NCBI RefSeq assembly: GCF_016718685.1
Contig: NZ_JADKCX010000009.1
Location: forward strand, 1-64,000
Length of the DNA: 64,000 nucleotides
Reading direction: 5' to 3'
Source: Haliscomenobacter sp.
GTDB taxonomy: Bacteria; Bacteroidota; Bacteroidia; Chitinophagales; Saprospiraceae
The notes under the pieces are model-generated. The model saw only the letters and a program-made list of their open reading frames with translations, was not told where the DNA came from and ran no database searches. This document shows positions 8,042 to 17,268 of this stretch, one piece after another (within the stretch, counting starts at the first letter, position 1; each line of letters begins with the position of its first letter). Position numbers and translations under genes: made by a program.

Positions 8042-9227
8042 CTATTCTTCTGCGCTTACCCCTCCATTAGCGGAAACATAATAAGCGCCTTTCAGTACAA
8101 TGGCCGCACCTTGTGGCAAGATTTCAAGCGGTTCAACAGCAACATAGCCATCACCTGCCGGGCCACGTTTGACCGGAACCTTATGAAAAACCACCTCCTT
8201 TGCGTCCTTTTTTTCCTGGTAAAAAATGAAATAGCCGCCTTGTTCCTGAATCACCGCTTCTTCCGGCAGTGCAGACAACATGCCAGCATCCGCCAAGGCA
8301 ATCCGGGCGTTGAGGAAACCTCCTTTGGCCATTTGTTGGTTGCTGGCTGCGCTCGCATTGTCAAAACGGGCGTGTACCCGTACGGTTTTGCGTTCGGCAT
8401 CAACGCTGCGTTCGAGGTAGTCGATGTGGGCATTAAATACCTGTTCATTGCCTCCTGGGAATTTCAGCTGAACTTTTTGCCCGGCTTTGACCTGATTTAG
8501 GTTTTTTTCAAAAACATACAATACTGGGTGCAAATAGGCCAGGTTACTCACCTCACAAATGGGCTCTCCCAGATTCAGGGCTTGTCCCAAACTTGCGTCT
8601 ACCCGCGTTACGACACCTGCAACTGGTGAGGTGATCAGCAGTTCAGTGCGCAAATTATCGGGCGTAAGTTTGGCCGGATCGATCTGGTACTGGCGCAATT
8701 TGGCAGCCAGGAGTTTTCCTGAGGTTTGCGCTGCGCGCCAGTCCGATTCGGCTTTTTGAAAATTCTTTGTGGCGGTGGCATCATTTTCTTTCAATGCCTT
8801 GTAACGCTGGTATTCGGTTTCGAGGAATACCAGGCGGTCCTTATTTTCCAGGAATTGTTGTTGCAAGTCCAATAAATCGGGTTTGCGCAAAACCGCTACC
8901 ACGCCACCTTTGGCGACGCTGCTGTTGTTGCGAATGCGTAGCTCGCTGATGATGCCCTCCGTAAAGGCGCTGACTTGGGCAGTATTCTCCTTGCCCAAAA
9001 CCAGTTCCGCATTGACGTCCAGGTAATCACTCAAGGAGCGGAGGGTAAAGGTTCCGGTTTGAATGGCGGCCTGTTCGGCCTGTTCCGCGCTCAGCATGAC
9101 CGTGTTGCTGCTCATTTCAGGAGCTTGCAGCGACCTCGGTGCTTTCACTGGTCGGTTCTGCTTTTTTGCCACAAGCCGTGGTGACTAAGGCCAGGGCGAG
9201 GATACTGCTATATTTGATGCAATTCAT
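8042..9227 (-). CDS. RND efflux periplasmic adaptor (CusB/HlyD type) lipoprotein, one frameshift
   Basis: The uninterrupted part (8042 to about 9120) has the adaptor layout: barrel-sandwich halves (VSAFTEGIISELRIRNNSSV, and TSPVAGVVTRVDASLGQALN), a coiled-coil hairpin (FLENKDRLVFLETEYQRYKA to SGKLLAAKLRQY), and a beta-barrel and membrane-proximal domain (VHARFDN, GGFLNARIAL, AIVLKGAYYV). The natural start is the ATG at 9227, giving a lipoprotein signal (ILALALVTTACGKK). That frame ends at a TGA near 9115 unless one base is removed from a CC pair there, after which it joins the main frame. It connects the inner-membrane RND pump to the TolC-like part encoded upstream, as the first or last gene of a metal export cassette. 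Confidence 0.85.
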
Positions 9228-9278
9228 TTTTTCGAGATTTAAAAGGATTCAGGATTTTAGACTTTCCGTTCATCAAGT

Positions 9279-10439
9279 CTACTGCCCGGCAATAAATTTC
9301 AATTCCACTACGGTCAGACTCAATCCGTACAAGTTCTCCAAGTAATTCATCTGGATGCCAATGGCCTGTTCAACTTGCAGAGACAAAGTGGTATAATCAA
9401 TTTCACCCTCCTGATAATTCAGGCTGGCATTGCGGAGCAACTCTGTGGACAAGGCCTGGCCTTGCGCTTGAAAGTACTCAATCAAGGTGTTGTACTTCTC
9501 CTGCTCATGCAGCAAATGCGCCATTTTTGAGCGTTGTTGGAGCAATACATCCTGGAAATTGGCTTCCGCAATTTGTACGTTCAGCCCTGCCGACTCCACC
9601 GCTTTGTGGCGGGCTTTATTGACCAAAGGCAGGTTGACGCCCAATTGCCAACCGGGATAAACCAAACCATTGCCCAAAATTTGCCCGTACACCCCCGTAG
9701 AAAAACTGGGCGCAAACCTTGACTGCTCAATCTGCTGCTGGCTTTTGGCCACACTCACCTGGGCAAGTCCAGCTTTGGCACTCGGTGCCTGAGCGATCAA
9801 AGCGGTATCAGCTAGGCTGAAAATCTGTTTGCGCAAAGGTTCAGCAATTGCACTCACTGCCTGGGGTAGCCCCAACAATTGGCCTAAAACCACCTGATCG
9901 AAATTCAACTCGTGGTCGATGGTTTCCAAGATCAGACGAACCTGAGCGGCCTTGTCCTGAGCGGCCAATTTTTCGGCAAGGGCGGCATCACCCGCTTTGT
10001 AGCGTTGTTCAGCAATGGTGGAAAAACGGGTGTACACCGAATCCAATGAACGGTACAATCTGGATTTGGCATCCAAATACCCCAGGTGTTGGTAAATTTC
10101 GCGCACTTGTCGGATCAGGTCTTGCTGGGTGTGGGCCAATACGGCGGAGGCCTGACTTTGTTTTTGTTGATAAAAACTGGCAGTTGCCCGCGTGGCCTTG
10201 CGACTGGGGAAACTTTGGCTGATGCCAAAAGTAGTGGTACCAAGAATGCCCAGATCAGGGTCGGCGGTGACGTTGTGAAACAAGTTCGCTGGGTCATACA
10301 TCTTGGCTGTACCCTGCAACACTTGTTGCTGCTGCACCTGGATGCTGGCTGATCGGACTGCGGGGTGGTTTTTTAAAGCCAGCGTGATGGCTTCATTTTC
10401 ACGAAGCGCATTTTGCCCCTGAAGCGAAGCCCCTGCCAA
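9279..10439 (-). CDS. TolC-like outer-membrane channel part of a CusA-TolC protein
   Basis: About 386 residues with the two-repeat helical pattern of outer-membrane efflux proteins: ENEAITLALKNHPAVRSASI at the start, VREIYQHLGYLDAKSRLYRS, a middle NLPLVNKARHKAVESAGL strand region, and a last helix ending YLENLYGLSLTVVELKF. No proper start exists: the frame opens inside the last codons of the RND gene. Adding one G to the run at 10436-10437 (plus strand CC to CCC) joins the two frames and reads ILLIPLLWAGASLQGQNAL, which resembles an internal signal-like helix before a TolC domain. Single-chain CusA-TolC proteins of about 1450 residues are known in Bacteroidota. A separate gene is the alternative. 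Confidence 0.8.
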   Translation of the reverse strand: MAGASLQGQNALRENEAITLALKNHPAVRSASIQVQQQQVLQGTAKMYDPANLFHNVTADPDLGILGTTTFGISQSFPSRKATRATASFYQQKQSQASAVLAHTQQDLIRQVREIYQHLGYLDAKSRLYRSLDSVYTRFSTIAEQRYKAGDAALAEKLAAQDKAAQVRLILETIDHELNFDQVVLGQLLGLPQAVSAIAEPLRKQIFSLADTALIAQAPSAKAGLAQVSVAKSQQQIEQSRFAPSFSTGVYGQILGNGLVYPGWQLGVNLPLVNKARHKAVESAGLNVQIAEANFQDVLLQQRSKMAHLLHEQEKYNTLIEYFQAQGQALSTELLRNASLNYQEGEIDYTTLSLQVEQAIGIQMNYLENLYGLSLTVVELKFIAGQ

Positions 10440-13400
10440 AGCAGCGGAATCAATAAAATGCCAACATTAGTCGGTACCTTGACGAAACGTTCGCGCTCGA
10501 AAAACAGGGCATACAACACGGGTAACACAATCAGTGTCAGTAAGGTGGAAGTAATCAAGCCCCCGATAACCACCGTAGCCAAGGGGCGTTGTACTTCTGC
10601 GCCAGCACCATGCGAAATGGCCATCGGCAAAAAGCCTAATGAAGCTACCGCCGCAGTCATGAGTACTGGCCGCAAGCGAGCGATGGCCCCGGAACGAATC
10701 CGCTCGGGGATACTTTCGATGCCGTCTTTCTCCAACTGGTTGAAGTAGGTAATCAACACAATCCCGTTCAACACTGCCACCCCAAAGAGCGCGATAAATC
10801 CAACCCCCGCAGAGATGGAAAAGGGCATATCGCGAATCAACAGGGCAAAAACGCCCCCAATCGCCGACATGGGGATGGCGGTGAAAATCAGCAAACTTTC
10901 TTTGATGGAATTGAAGGTAAAAAACAGCAGCAGGAAAATGAGCGCTAAGGCTACGGGAACCGCAATGGAAAGCCGGGCCGTGGCTGCCTGTAAGTTCTCA
11001 AACTGGCCACCATAAGTGGTAAAATAACCTGCGGGCAATTTGAGCTTGGCATCCAATTTGGCTTGTACGTCCAAAAATGCACTTTCCACGTCGCGGCCCC
11101 GTACGTTGGCACCCACTACAATCCGGCGTTGGGCGTTGTCCCGACTGATTTGGGCCGCACCCAGGCGGTAATCTACGTCGGCCACTTCACTGAGTGGGAT
11201 CAATTCACCGTTCGGGGTGGTGATGGGCAATTGGCGCACATCTTCCAAATCGCTGCGGTTTTGATCATCCAGGCGCAGCACCAGGTCGAAGCGTCGGGCT
11301 TCTTCATAAACGACTCCTGCAGAAGTCCCCGCGAAGGCAGCACGCAGGGTAGCATTGACATCCCGAATATGCAAGCCGTAACGAGCAATTTTATCGTAGT
11401 GGTAATTGACCACGATTTGGGGCAAACCTTCCACTTGTTCAACTTTCAAGTCAGCCAGGCCCGGAATGTTCTTGAGGAGTTGTTCGACTCGATGCCCCGC
11501 GTGGGCCAAAGAATCCATGTTTTCCCCAAAAATTTTGACCGCAATATCCGAACGTACCCCGGTCATCATTTCGTCGAAACGCATCTTGATGGGTTGGGTG
11601 AATTCAAAGGCCATGCCCGGAATTTCGTGTACTTTTTCTTCAATTTTGCTGACCAACTCATCTTTGGTTTCGGCTTTGGTCCATTCCTCAATGGGTTTGA
11701 GCAGGATGATGTTGTCAGCGGTTTCGATGGCCATAGGGTCGGTAGGGATTTCAGCGCTACCAATTTTGGAAATGACCTGTTCTACTTCATCCGGGAAGTT
11801 TTTCAGGATGATGTTTTGCGCCAGGCGGTGGCTTTCCAAAGTTTGGTCCAGGGAGGTGCCTGGGCGCAAAAAGCCGTGCATCATGATGTCGCCTTCATCC
11901 AAAGTAGGAATGAATTCACCCCCCATGCTGGAAAACAACAACAAGGAGAGTACCAATAAGCCCAGACTGAGACCGATTACCGTTTTGCGCCAACGTAACG
12001 CCCACATCAAAACGGGAATGTACAGGCGTTGAATGGCGAGAATGATCCGATCGGCCAGGTTGTGGTGATGCTTCAACTTGCGACTCAAGGTCAATGCGGA
12101 AACGGCCGGTACGTAGGTCAAAGACAAGAGCAATGCGCCGACCAATGCAAAAGATACCGTTTGAGCCATCGGTTTGAACATCTTACCTTCGATGCCCACC
12201 AAAGACAAAATGGGCAAGTAGACGATCAGAATGATCACGACCCCAAAAATGGAAGAACGCATGATCCGACTGGCGGCTTCCAGTACACTTTCATTCATTT
12301 GGTCTTTGCTCAAATGCACCGTTTGGCCAGGTTCAACTGCTACCTCCGGCCGCGCCAAAAAGCGGACATGCAAGTAGTGTAAAGTTGCTTCTACAATGAT
12401 GACAGCTCCATCCACAATCAAACCAAAATCCAAGGCACCCAGAGACATCAGGTTGGCGCTCACGCCAAAAAGTTGCATCATGGAAATGGCAAAAAGCATG
12501 GACAGCGGGATCACCGAAGCAATGATCAGACCAGCCCGGAAATTACCCACCAAAAGCACCAGTACAAAAATGACGATGAGCGCTCCTTCAATCAGGTTTT
12601 TCTCAACGGTGGCGATGGTGCGGTTGACCAATTTTTCCCGATCCAAAAAAGTACTGATGGTGATGCCTTCGGGTAGCCCTTTTTTGACTTCCTCCAAACG
12701 GGCTTTGACCCTCTGGATGACTTTAGCCGCGTTTTCACCTTTGAGCATCATCACGATACCCAACACAATTTCGCCCTCGCCGTTGTGGCTTACTGCGCCG
12801 TAGCGCAGGGCTTTGCCAAAGCGCACTTCGGCCACATCCGCAATGCGTACGGGTAGGCCATTGACGTTTTTGATCACAATTTGACCGATGTCGTCCAGGC
12901 TTTTGACCAAGCCTTGTGCCCGAATGAAATAGACGCTGCTGTGTTTTTCGACATAGGCACCACCGGTATTTTCATTGGCGCCCTCCAGCGCTGTGAGTAT
13001 TTCCGGCAGACCAATTTGTACGCTGCGCAAACGTTCGGGACGAACCGCTACTTCGTACTGTTTCAGGTCGCCCCCAAAACTGTTGATTTCTACAACTCCC
13101 GGTACACCAGTCAACTGTTTTTTGACAATCCAATCCTGGATTTCGCGCAAATCGGCGGCGGAAAACTTGTGTTCGTACCCTGGTTTGGGTTCAATGCGAT
13201 AATGCAAAATTTCTCCCAAGCCAGTAGAGATTGGTGCCAATTCAGGGATACCAAAACCTGGAGGGATGTTTTGTTCGGCCATTTTGAGTTTCTCATTCAC
13301 CATTTGGCGGGCCAAGTACACATTGATGTCTTCTTTAAAGACTACCGTAATTACACTAAGGCCAAAACGGGAAATCGATCGTAACTCTAATACTCCAGGT

Positions 13401-13627
13401 ATAGATTTCACTGCACTTTCGATGGGTGCAGTTACGAATTGTTCTACTTCCTGGGTCGCCAGGGTAGGGCATACGGTGAGTACCTGCACCTGGTTGTTGG
13501 TGATATCGGGAATGGCATCGATGGGCAGTCGGGTAAATGAATAAATCCCGGCAATGACCATGGCCAATGTCCCCAGTCCCACCATAAACTTGTTATGGAT
13601 GGAAAAACGGATGATTTGAGTCAACAT
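10373..13627 (-). CDS. CusA/CzcA family heavy-metal efflux RND transporter
   Basis: Inner-membrane RND pump, 1084 codons to the in-frame stop. The N-terminus has the family start (ISFSIHN-like IIRFSIHNKFMVGLGTLAMV, then LPIDAIPDITNNQVQVLT), which marks the CzcA/CusA branch rather than drug pumps. The proton-relay helix carries GALDFGLIVDGAVIIVEA. Porter domains contain MMTGVRSDIAVKIFG and GREFIPTLDEGDI-like GGEFIPTLDEGDIMMHGFLR. The last helices are GVGFIALFGVAVLNGIVLIT and VIGGLITSTLLTLIVLPVLY. Residues after about 1040 are out of the natural frame; the chain most likely continues into the TolC-like part. Substrate is probably a divalent or monovalent heavy metal cation (Co/Zn/Cd or Cu/Ag); the sequence alone does not settle which. 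Confidence 0.92.
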   Translation of the reverse strand: MLTQIIRFSIHNKFMVGLGTLAMVIAGIYSFTRLPIDAIPDITNNQVQVLTVCPTLATQEVEQFVTAPIESAVKSIPGVLELRSISRFGLSVITVVFKEDINVYLARQMVNEKLKMAEQNIPPGFGIPELAPISTGLGEILHYRIEPKPGYEHKFSAADLREIQDWIVKKQLTGVPGVVEINSFGGDLKQYEVAVRPERLRSVQIGLPEILTALEGANENTGGAYVEKHSSVYFIRAQGLVKSLDDIGQIVIKNVNGLPVRIADVAEVRFGKALRYGAVSHNGEGEIVLGIVMMLKGENAAKVIQRVKARLEEVKKGLPEGITISTFLDREKLVNRTIATVEKNLIEGALIVIFVLVLLVGNFRAGLIIASVIPLSMLFAISMMQLFGVSANLMSLGALDFGLIVDGAVIIVEATLHYLHVRFLARPEVAVEPGQTVHLSKDQMNESVLEAASRIMRSSIFGVVIILIVYLPILSLVGIEGKMFKPMAQTVSFALVGALLLSLTYVPAVSALTLSRKLKHHHNLADRIILAIQRLYIPVLMWALRWRKTVIGLSLGLLVLSLLLFSSMGGEFIPTLDEGDIMMHGFLRPGTSLDQTLESHRLAQNIILKNFPDEVEQVISKIGSAEIPTDPMAIETADNIILLKPIEEWTKAETKDELVSKIEEKVHEIPGMAFEFTQPIKMRFDEMMTGVRSDIAVKIFGENMDSLAHAGHRVEQLLKNIPGLADLKVEQVEGLPQIVVNYHYDKIARYGLHIRDVNATLRAAFAGTSAGVVYEEARRFDLVLRLDDQNRSDLEDVRQLPITTPNGELIPLSEVADVDYRLGAAQISRDNAQRRIVVGANVRGRDVESAFLDVQAKLDAKLKLPAGYFTTYGGQFENLQAATARLSIAVPVALALIFLLLFFTFNSIKESLLIFTAIPMSAIGGVFALLIRDMPFSISAGVGFIALFGVAVLNGIVLITYFNQLEKDGIESIPERIRSGAIARLRPVLMTAAVASLGFLPMAISHGAGAEVQRPLATVVIGGLITSTLLTLIVLPVLYALFFERERFVKVPTNVGILLIPLLWQGLRFRGKMRFVKMKPSRWL

Positions 13628-13720
13628 GGACTGTTGATTTACAGAAAAAAATAAAATAGATGGAAGATAGGCCCAATAGACTTGGGAAATGACTAGTGGG
13701 TAGTCATTCAGTGGTGGGAA

Positions 13721-14128
13721 TTAAGCTCGGGGCGGCTGCCAGATGCCGGAAAGGTGAGCGGCACAAGGATTTTGATCATGCTGAAAAACAGAGGAATTTT
13801 TAGGCTCTTCCCAGCTATGTGGAGTGGCGAGCAAGTCTGCATAAAAAGGCATCACGGAGTCTCCGGTTACGTTCATATGCATACACGAATCATGGTGTTT
13901 GGCTTTGCCAGGCAACTTGGTATGATCGTGTTGGTTGCAGTGCTCTGCGTAGTCCTTACCGTAGTGCTGGCTCAGGAATTCGCTTAAGGTAGTAGCCGGA
14001 TTGTCTTGGCGATGGATTTGGTAATGAGCCATGAGTGCTGGAAATTTAGCAAACTCTTCCAGCCACTGTGGCGCCAAGGCCAACAGCAGATAAAAAACAA
14101 GCATAAATCTACTCAGGTAAATTCTCAT
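13721..14128 (-). CDS. Small exported His/Cys-rich protein of the metal efflux cassette
   Basis: A 135-residue protein: signal-like helix (YLSRFMLVFYLLLALAPQW), then EEFAKFPALMAHYQIHRQDN and LSEFLSQHYGKDYAEHCNQH followed by a His-dense segment with one Cys-x-His (DHTKLPGKAKHHDSCMHMN). Such proteins are frequently found as the first gene of Bacteroidota cus/czc operons and are probably periplasmic metal-binding or sensing proteins, but no function is proven. The start at 14128 was chosen since it begins at the signal peptide; the in-frame codons further upstream run through a hairpin that terminates the previous gene. It lies 93 bases before the RND gene on the same strand. Confidence 0.7.
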   Translation of the reverse strand: MRIYLSRFMLVFYLLLALAPQWLEEFAKFPALMAHYQIHRQDNPATTLSEFLSQHYGKDYAEHCNQHDHTKLPGKAKHHDSCMHMNVTGDSVMPFYADLLATPHSWEEPKNSSVFQHDQNPCAAHLSGIWQPPRA

Positions 14129-14146
14129 GGTTTCATTGCGTAAAAA

Positions 14147-14181
14147 TGCTCCGCGAAGGGTAATAACTTCAACGCGGAGCA
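14147..14181 (-). terminator. Terminator of the DUF2202 gene or leader attenuator
   Basis: Perfect 9-base arms tgctccgcg (14147-14155) and cgcggagca (14173-14181), followed on the minus strand by a T-run (gcattttta). It is about 80 bases after the DUF2202 stop and 19 bases before the ATG of the His-rich gene, so it could end the first transcript or attenuate the second. Confidence 0.7.
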
Positions 14182-14261
14182 AAGATTGCACAAAAGTCAA
14201 TAAATTTTTCGAAAAGGCAATGTAAAACTTTTTCAACAGTCAAATTCATGCAAAGCCATCC

Positions 14262-14909
14262 TCAAAACAGGCCAATTCGAGACTGGCTTTTGGCATTGAG
14301 ATTGGTATTTCGCCAACCATCGTTGGGTAAAATGTTTTTGGTTAGGGCTTCGTATTCGCTGATGCTCAACCATACCGGAGTATAGCCTGTGCTGATGTTG
14401 AGTAGTTCACGAATAAACAGTTTGAGGTTATCTTCAGCACCAATCAGTAGTGCTTTGTAAGTTAGGGTTTCGATCTCGAAGTTAGGCTCTCTCAAGGCCG
14501 CCTTCAAATCCAGGATTTTGCGTTCTTCCAGATTTGCACAAGCGCGATAAGCTTCTTCCAATGAAAAATTAGCGGCCACCAACAAATCGGTGTACAGGCG
14601 ACGCAGTTTTCCGTCGACAAATTGTCCTTCGGGATACTCGTTAAAATGGGCGGGAACATCGATCATAAATTCACAGGCTACTGCACTGAGTTTGGCCATG
14701 TGTTGGAGTTCTTCGTTAGACACCCGGTTAAACACGTCGGTAACCCACATGGTATCCAGAACTCGATAAAGGTCGTGTGCAACTTTTTCCTGTTCGATCA
14801 GGTAAAGGATGATCGCTTCCTTGCTTTTTAATTGACTACCAATCAGGGATTGAGAATGAAGTGCAAAAGCAGCACTGACGAGTATGGACAATGCCAGTAT
14901 CTTTTTCAT
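14262..14909 (-). CDS. DUF2202 (ferritin-like) secreted protein
   Basis: A 215-residue protein with a signal peptide (ILALSILVSAAFALHSQ). The mature part is all-helical with the DUF2202 marks ILYLIEQEKVAHDLYRVLD, FNRVSNEELQHMAKLSAV and SLEEAYRACANLEERKILDL, in which Glu, His and Glu-x-x-His positions match a ferritin-like four-helix bundle. Substitution of the usual SE..HM by NEELQHM is conservative. It may bind iron or another metal, and lies just ahead of the heavy-metal cassette on the same strand, although a hairpin separates them. Confidence 0.8.
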   Translation of the reverse strand: MKKILALSILVSAAFALHSQSLIGSQLKSKEAIILYLIEQEKVAHDLYRVLDTMWVTDVFNRVSNEELQHMAKLSAVACEFMIDVPAHFNEYPEGQFVDGKLRRLYTDLLVAANFSLEEAYRACANLEERKILDLKAALREPNFEIETLTYKALLIGAEDNLKLFIRELLNISTGYTPVWLSISEYEALTKNILPNDGWRNTNLNAKSQSRIGLF

Positions 14910-15013
14910 GACTGCTGGTTTTATTTCTTTTAATCGGTTGTTTACGCCTACAAAATAGCAGTCATTTTAGCTCGAAAGTTTTGTTAAAAGTCTCTACTTG
15001 ATGGTGACTTTGA

Positions 15014-15517
15014 TCAATCCGCTGATAATGTAGCGGTGCTTCCGGTTTTGGTTTTGTCTAAACTAATGGCGCCTTCTTTTTTGCCCGGGATTCTAATTTG
15101 CACCAAATTCCGTTGATCATTGAATAGCTCCAACATCAACTTACTGACAATCTCAATTTTTTGGGTTTCCGCAGCGGATAAGGCGAGTTTTAAATAGCAG
15201 GTGATGGTTTCCGGGTTGTTTTCGGTCCGTACCAAAGTATAAGCAGCATTTTTCCCGTTGATCTTCATTTGCAGCTTGCTGCGCAGGTATTTGAGCATGA
15301 GGTCTTCAACTTTGAACTTGCCATTTTGAATTTGCGGAGCATAGGTTTCATACTGGATGGCACGGGCAAAGTCGTCGGAAAAAAGAGTAACTGAACATTC
15401 CAGGTTTTTGCTGTTTTCGGCGCGGTAAATCTCCATCACGGTCAGGTGAATGGGATGAGGGGCAGCCGAAAACAGCAAAAAAAGCAAGAGCATTTGCATA
15501 GGACTTTGTTTTCTCAA
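15014..15517 (-). CDS. DUF6702 family exported protein
   Basis: A 167-residue protein with a short signal (MQMLLLFLLFSAAP). The mature part starts HPIHLTVMEIYRAENSKNLE and has CSVTLFSDDFARAIQYETYA and KLQMKINGKNAAYTLVRTEN; the initial H-P-x-H-x-S/T pattern followed by a beta-sandwich layout is what I know as DUF6702. The His residues at the mature N-terminus could bind metal. It is 42 bases after the glutathione peroxidase gene in the same direction, so the two may share a transcript. Confidence 0.7.
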   Translation of the reverse strand: MRKQSPMQMLLLFLLFSAAPHPIHLTVMEIYRAENSKNLECSVTLFSDDFARAIQYETYAPQIQNGKFKVEDLMLKYLRSKLQMKINGKNAAYTLVRTENNPETITCYLKLALSAAETQKIEIVSKLMLELFNDQRNLVQIRIPGKKEGAISLDKTKTGSTATLSAD

Positions 15518-15559
15518 TAAACGATTGAAAAAACATAAAAGTTATTTGGCAAAGGCTAC

Positions 15560-16159
15560 TTAGTCCATCACTTTCTTAAATTCAGCACTTTCTGGCGTAA
15601 CGCCCGAGGCAAAGAAATGGGTCAACTTCCCATTTTCATCAATCAGGTATTTGCAAAAATTCCAGGAAGGGACATCACTGTTCCAACCGTTCTGGCTGGG
15701 GTCGGTCAACCATTTGTACACCGGGCTTTGATTGTCCCCTTTCACGTCTACTTTTTCAAACATCTGGAAGGTTACGCCGTAGTTTTTTTGGCAAAACTCC
15801 TGAATGTCATTGGCCGATCCCGGTTCCTGCCCCATGAACTGGTTGCAGGGAAATCCCAGCACGACCACATCTTCCTTGTTTTTTTCGTAAAAAGCTTGCC
15901 AATCGGCGTATTGGGGCGTATACCCGCAGCGTGAAGCGACGTTGAGCACAATGATTTTTTTGCCTTTGTATTGATCCATGGATACGGTTTGTCCATCCAG
16001 GGTGGTAGCACTTAAGTTGTGGAAAGAAGTGGCTGAAGACATAAGTTTAGGAGTAGCATCAGTAGAACTGGAAGATGAAACAACTTTGTTGGCATTGAAG
16101 CAACTGGATACCCAGGCCGGAATGCTGAGCAAAATGGCAAAAAGGAATCGAGGACGCAT
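15560..16159 (-). CDS. Glutathione peroxidase-family lipoprotein
   Basis: A 199-residue peroxidase with lipobox-like AWVSSC (Cys at residue 20), so probably periplasmic or outer-membrane anchored rather than cytosolic. Active-site block NVASRCGYTPQY has the peroxidatic Cys at residue 78; GFPCNQF holds the second conserved Cys (about 104) and Gln; the Trp/Asn pair is in WNFCKYLI. An extra Cys sits in that last motif where most members have Asn or Lys after WNF. Bacteroidota enzymes of this type usually use thioredoxin as the reductant. Protects the envelope from peroxides. Probably co-transcribed with the DUF6702 gene. Confidence 0.92.
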   Translation of the reverse strand: MRPRFLFAILLSIPAWVSSCFNANKVVSSSSSTDATPKLMSSATSFHNLSATTLDGQTVSMDQYKGKKIIVLNVASRCGYTPQYADWQAFYEKNKEDVVVLGFPCNQFMGQEPGSANDIQEFCQKNYGVTFQMFEKVDVKGDNQSPVYKWLTDPSQNGWNSDVPSWNFCKYLIDENGKLTHFFASGVTPESAEFKKVMD

Positions 16160-16272
16160 TGGTTTGATCTGTTTTATGGTTCAATGTTTGTAGAACAGGT
16201 GAAGGGGGAAAAGGTTTTTGGCTTGAACAAGACAAAAGGTTTTTTCGCGTTTTGAAGAAAAATCCTTGTGAA

Positions 16273-17169
16273 ATGAAACTCAGAACTTTATTCTCGGTAA
16301 TGGTCATTTCCGTTACTACATTTGGTGCTCAAACCCTTAACATAAAAATCGTCAATGCACAAACCCAGGAAGCCATTCCTTACGCAGCGGTTTTTTCCAA
16401 AGACAATAAGGAAGGGAGTTATGCGGATGAAAAAGGGGAAATATCCTTTGAATTTAGCCAGACGGTAGATACTGTTCTGTTTAGTGCAGTTGGGTTTTCT
16501 CTGGAAAAAATGAGTTTGCAACAAACTTTGGGAAGTAAGATTGTTGCATTGACGCCAAGTGTAGTCAATTTGCCGGATGTGACGGTTTCGAGTAAGGGGG
16601 CTAAAGTTGTGGAGCGGAATCTGGGCTATTTCAAAAAAAAAGGCAATAAAATGTCTTTTGCCACCAATCAGCACAATCGCATCGCTTTGCTTATCAAGAA
16701 TCCCATTGAACAGAATACCTGGGTTTCAAAATTGCAATTTCAATTTTCGGGATGGGGCGATGATGTAGTAAAAACATATCGGCTAAAGCTTCGAATTTAT
16801 GCGAATCAAGAAGGAAAGCCTGGTTTAGATTTATGGTCGCACGATGGATGGCTGGATTTGGGTTCTCAGCAGAACAAGTTAGAATATGTTATTGCATCGC
16901 GAGTCCTTCATTTGCCCGCAGAAGGTTTATTCATTGGTTTTGATTTTTTGGGCTATGTCGATAAAAATGGAGGATACCATCCTTTCGTGAAAGGCCAGCT
17001 AACTCCAACAAAGACTATATACCCTAAGGTGATGTCGCCAATTATGAGCGTATTAAAAGATGAAAAAGGAATGATTGTATTTCAGGCCAATGGGTTAGGA
17101 GCCTGGCAAAGGTCAACGGTGGAGCAATTTGGGGTACCGATGTTTGGTATTGTTGTAGCCTATAAGTAG
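16273..17169 (+). CDS. Exported carboxypeptidase-regulatory-like domain protein
   Basis: A 298-residue protein. A signal peptide (LRTLFSVMVISVTTFGAQ) is followed by a CarboxypepD_reg-like / CNA-B-type beta-sandwich (LNIKIVNAQTQEAIPYAAVF, KEGSYADEKGEISFEFSQTV, TVLFSAVGFSLEKM), the plug-type domain normally at the start of TonB-dependent receptors. No receptor barrel follows; the remaining 190 residues form a Trp- and Gly-rich beta domain (VSKLQFQFSGWGDD, RLKLRIYANQEGKPG, GLFIGFDFLGYVDKNG) of unknown function. The first Met of the open frame is 7 codons earlier; 16273 was chosen because the signal peptide begins there. Stand-alone gene. Confidence 0.75.
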   Translation: MKLRTLFSVMVISVTTFGAQTLNIKIVNAQTQEAIPYAAVFSKDNKEGSYADEKGEISFEFSQTVDTVLFSAVGFSLEKMSLQQTLGSKIVALTPSVVNLPDVTVSSKGAKVVERNLGYFKKKGNKMSFATNQHNRIALLIKNPIEQNTWVSKLQFQFSGWGDDVVKTYRLKLRIYANQEGKPGLDLWSHDGWLDLGSQQNKLEYVIASRVLHLPAEGLFIGFDFLGYVDKNGGYHPFVKGQLTPTKTIYPKVMSPIMSVLKDEKGMIVFQANGLGAWQRSTVEQFGVPMFGIVVAYK

Positions 17170-17210
17170 GTTTTTTATCACTTGATAAAGTCTATTGGCT
17201 CAAACAAAAA

Positions 17211-17232
17211 TGGGGCCGCCGAAGCAGCCCCA
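17211..17232 (-). terminator. Rho-independent terminator of the EF-G-like gene
   Basis: On the minus strand tggggctgc, a ttcg tetraloop, gcggcccca and then TTTTTG. It lies 37 bases after the EF-G-like stop codon. Confidence 0.85.
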
Positions 17233-17268
17233 CCTGATGGACAAATTCTTAAACAAAAAGCATCGGAT

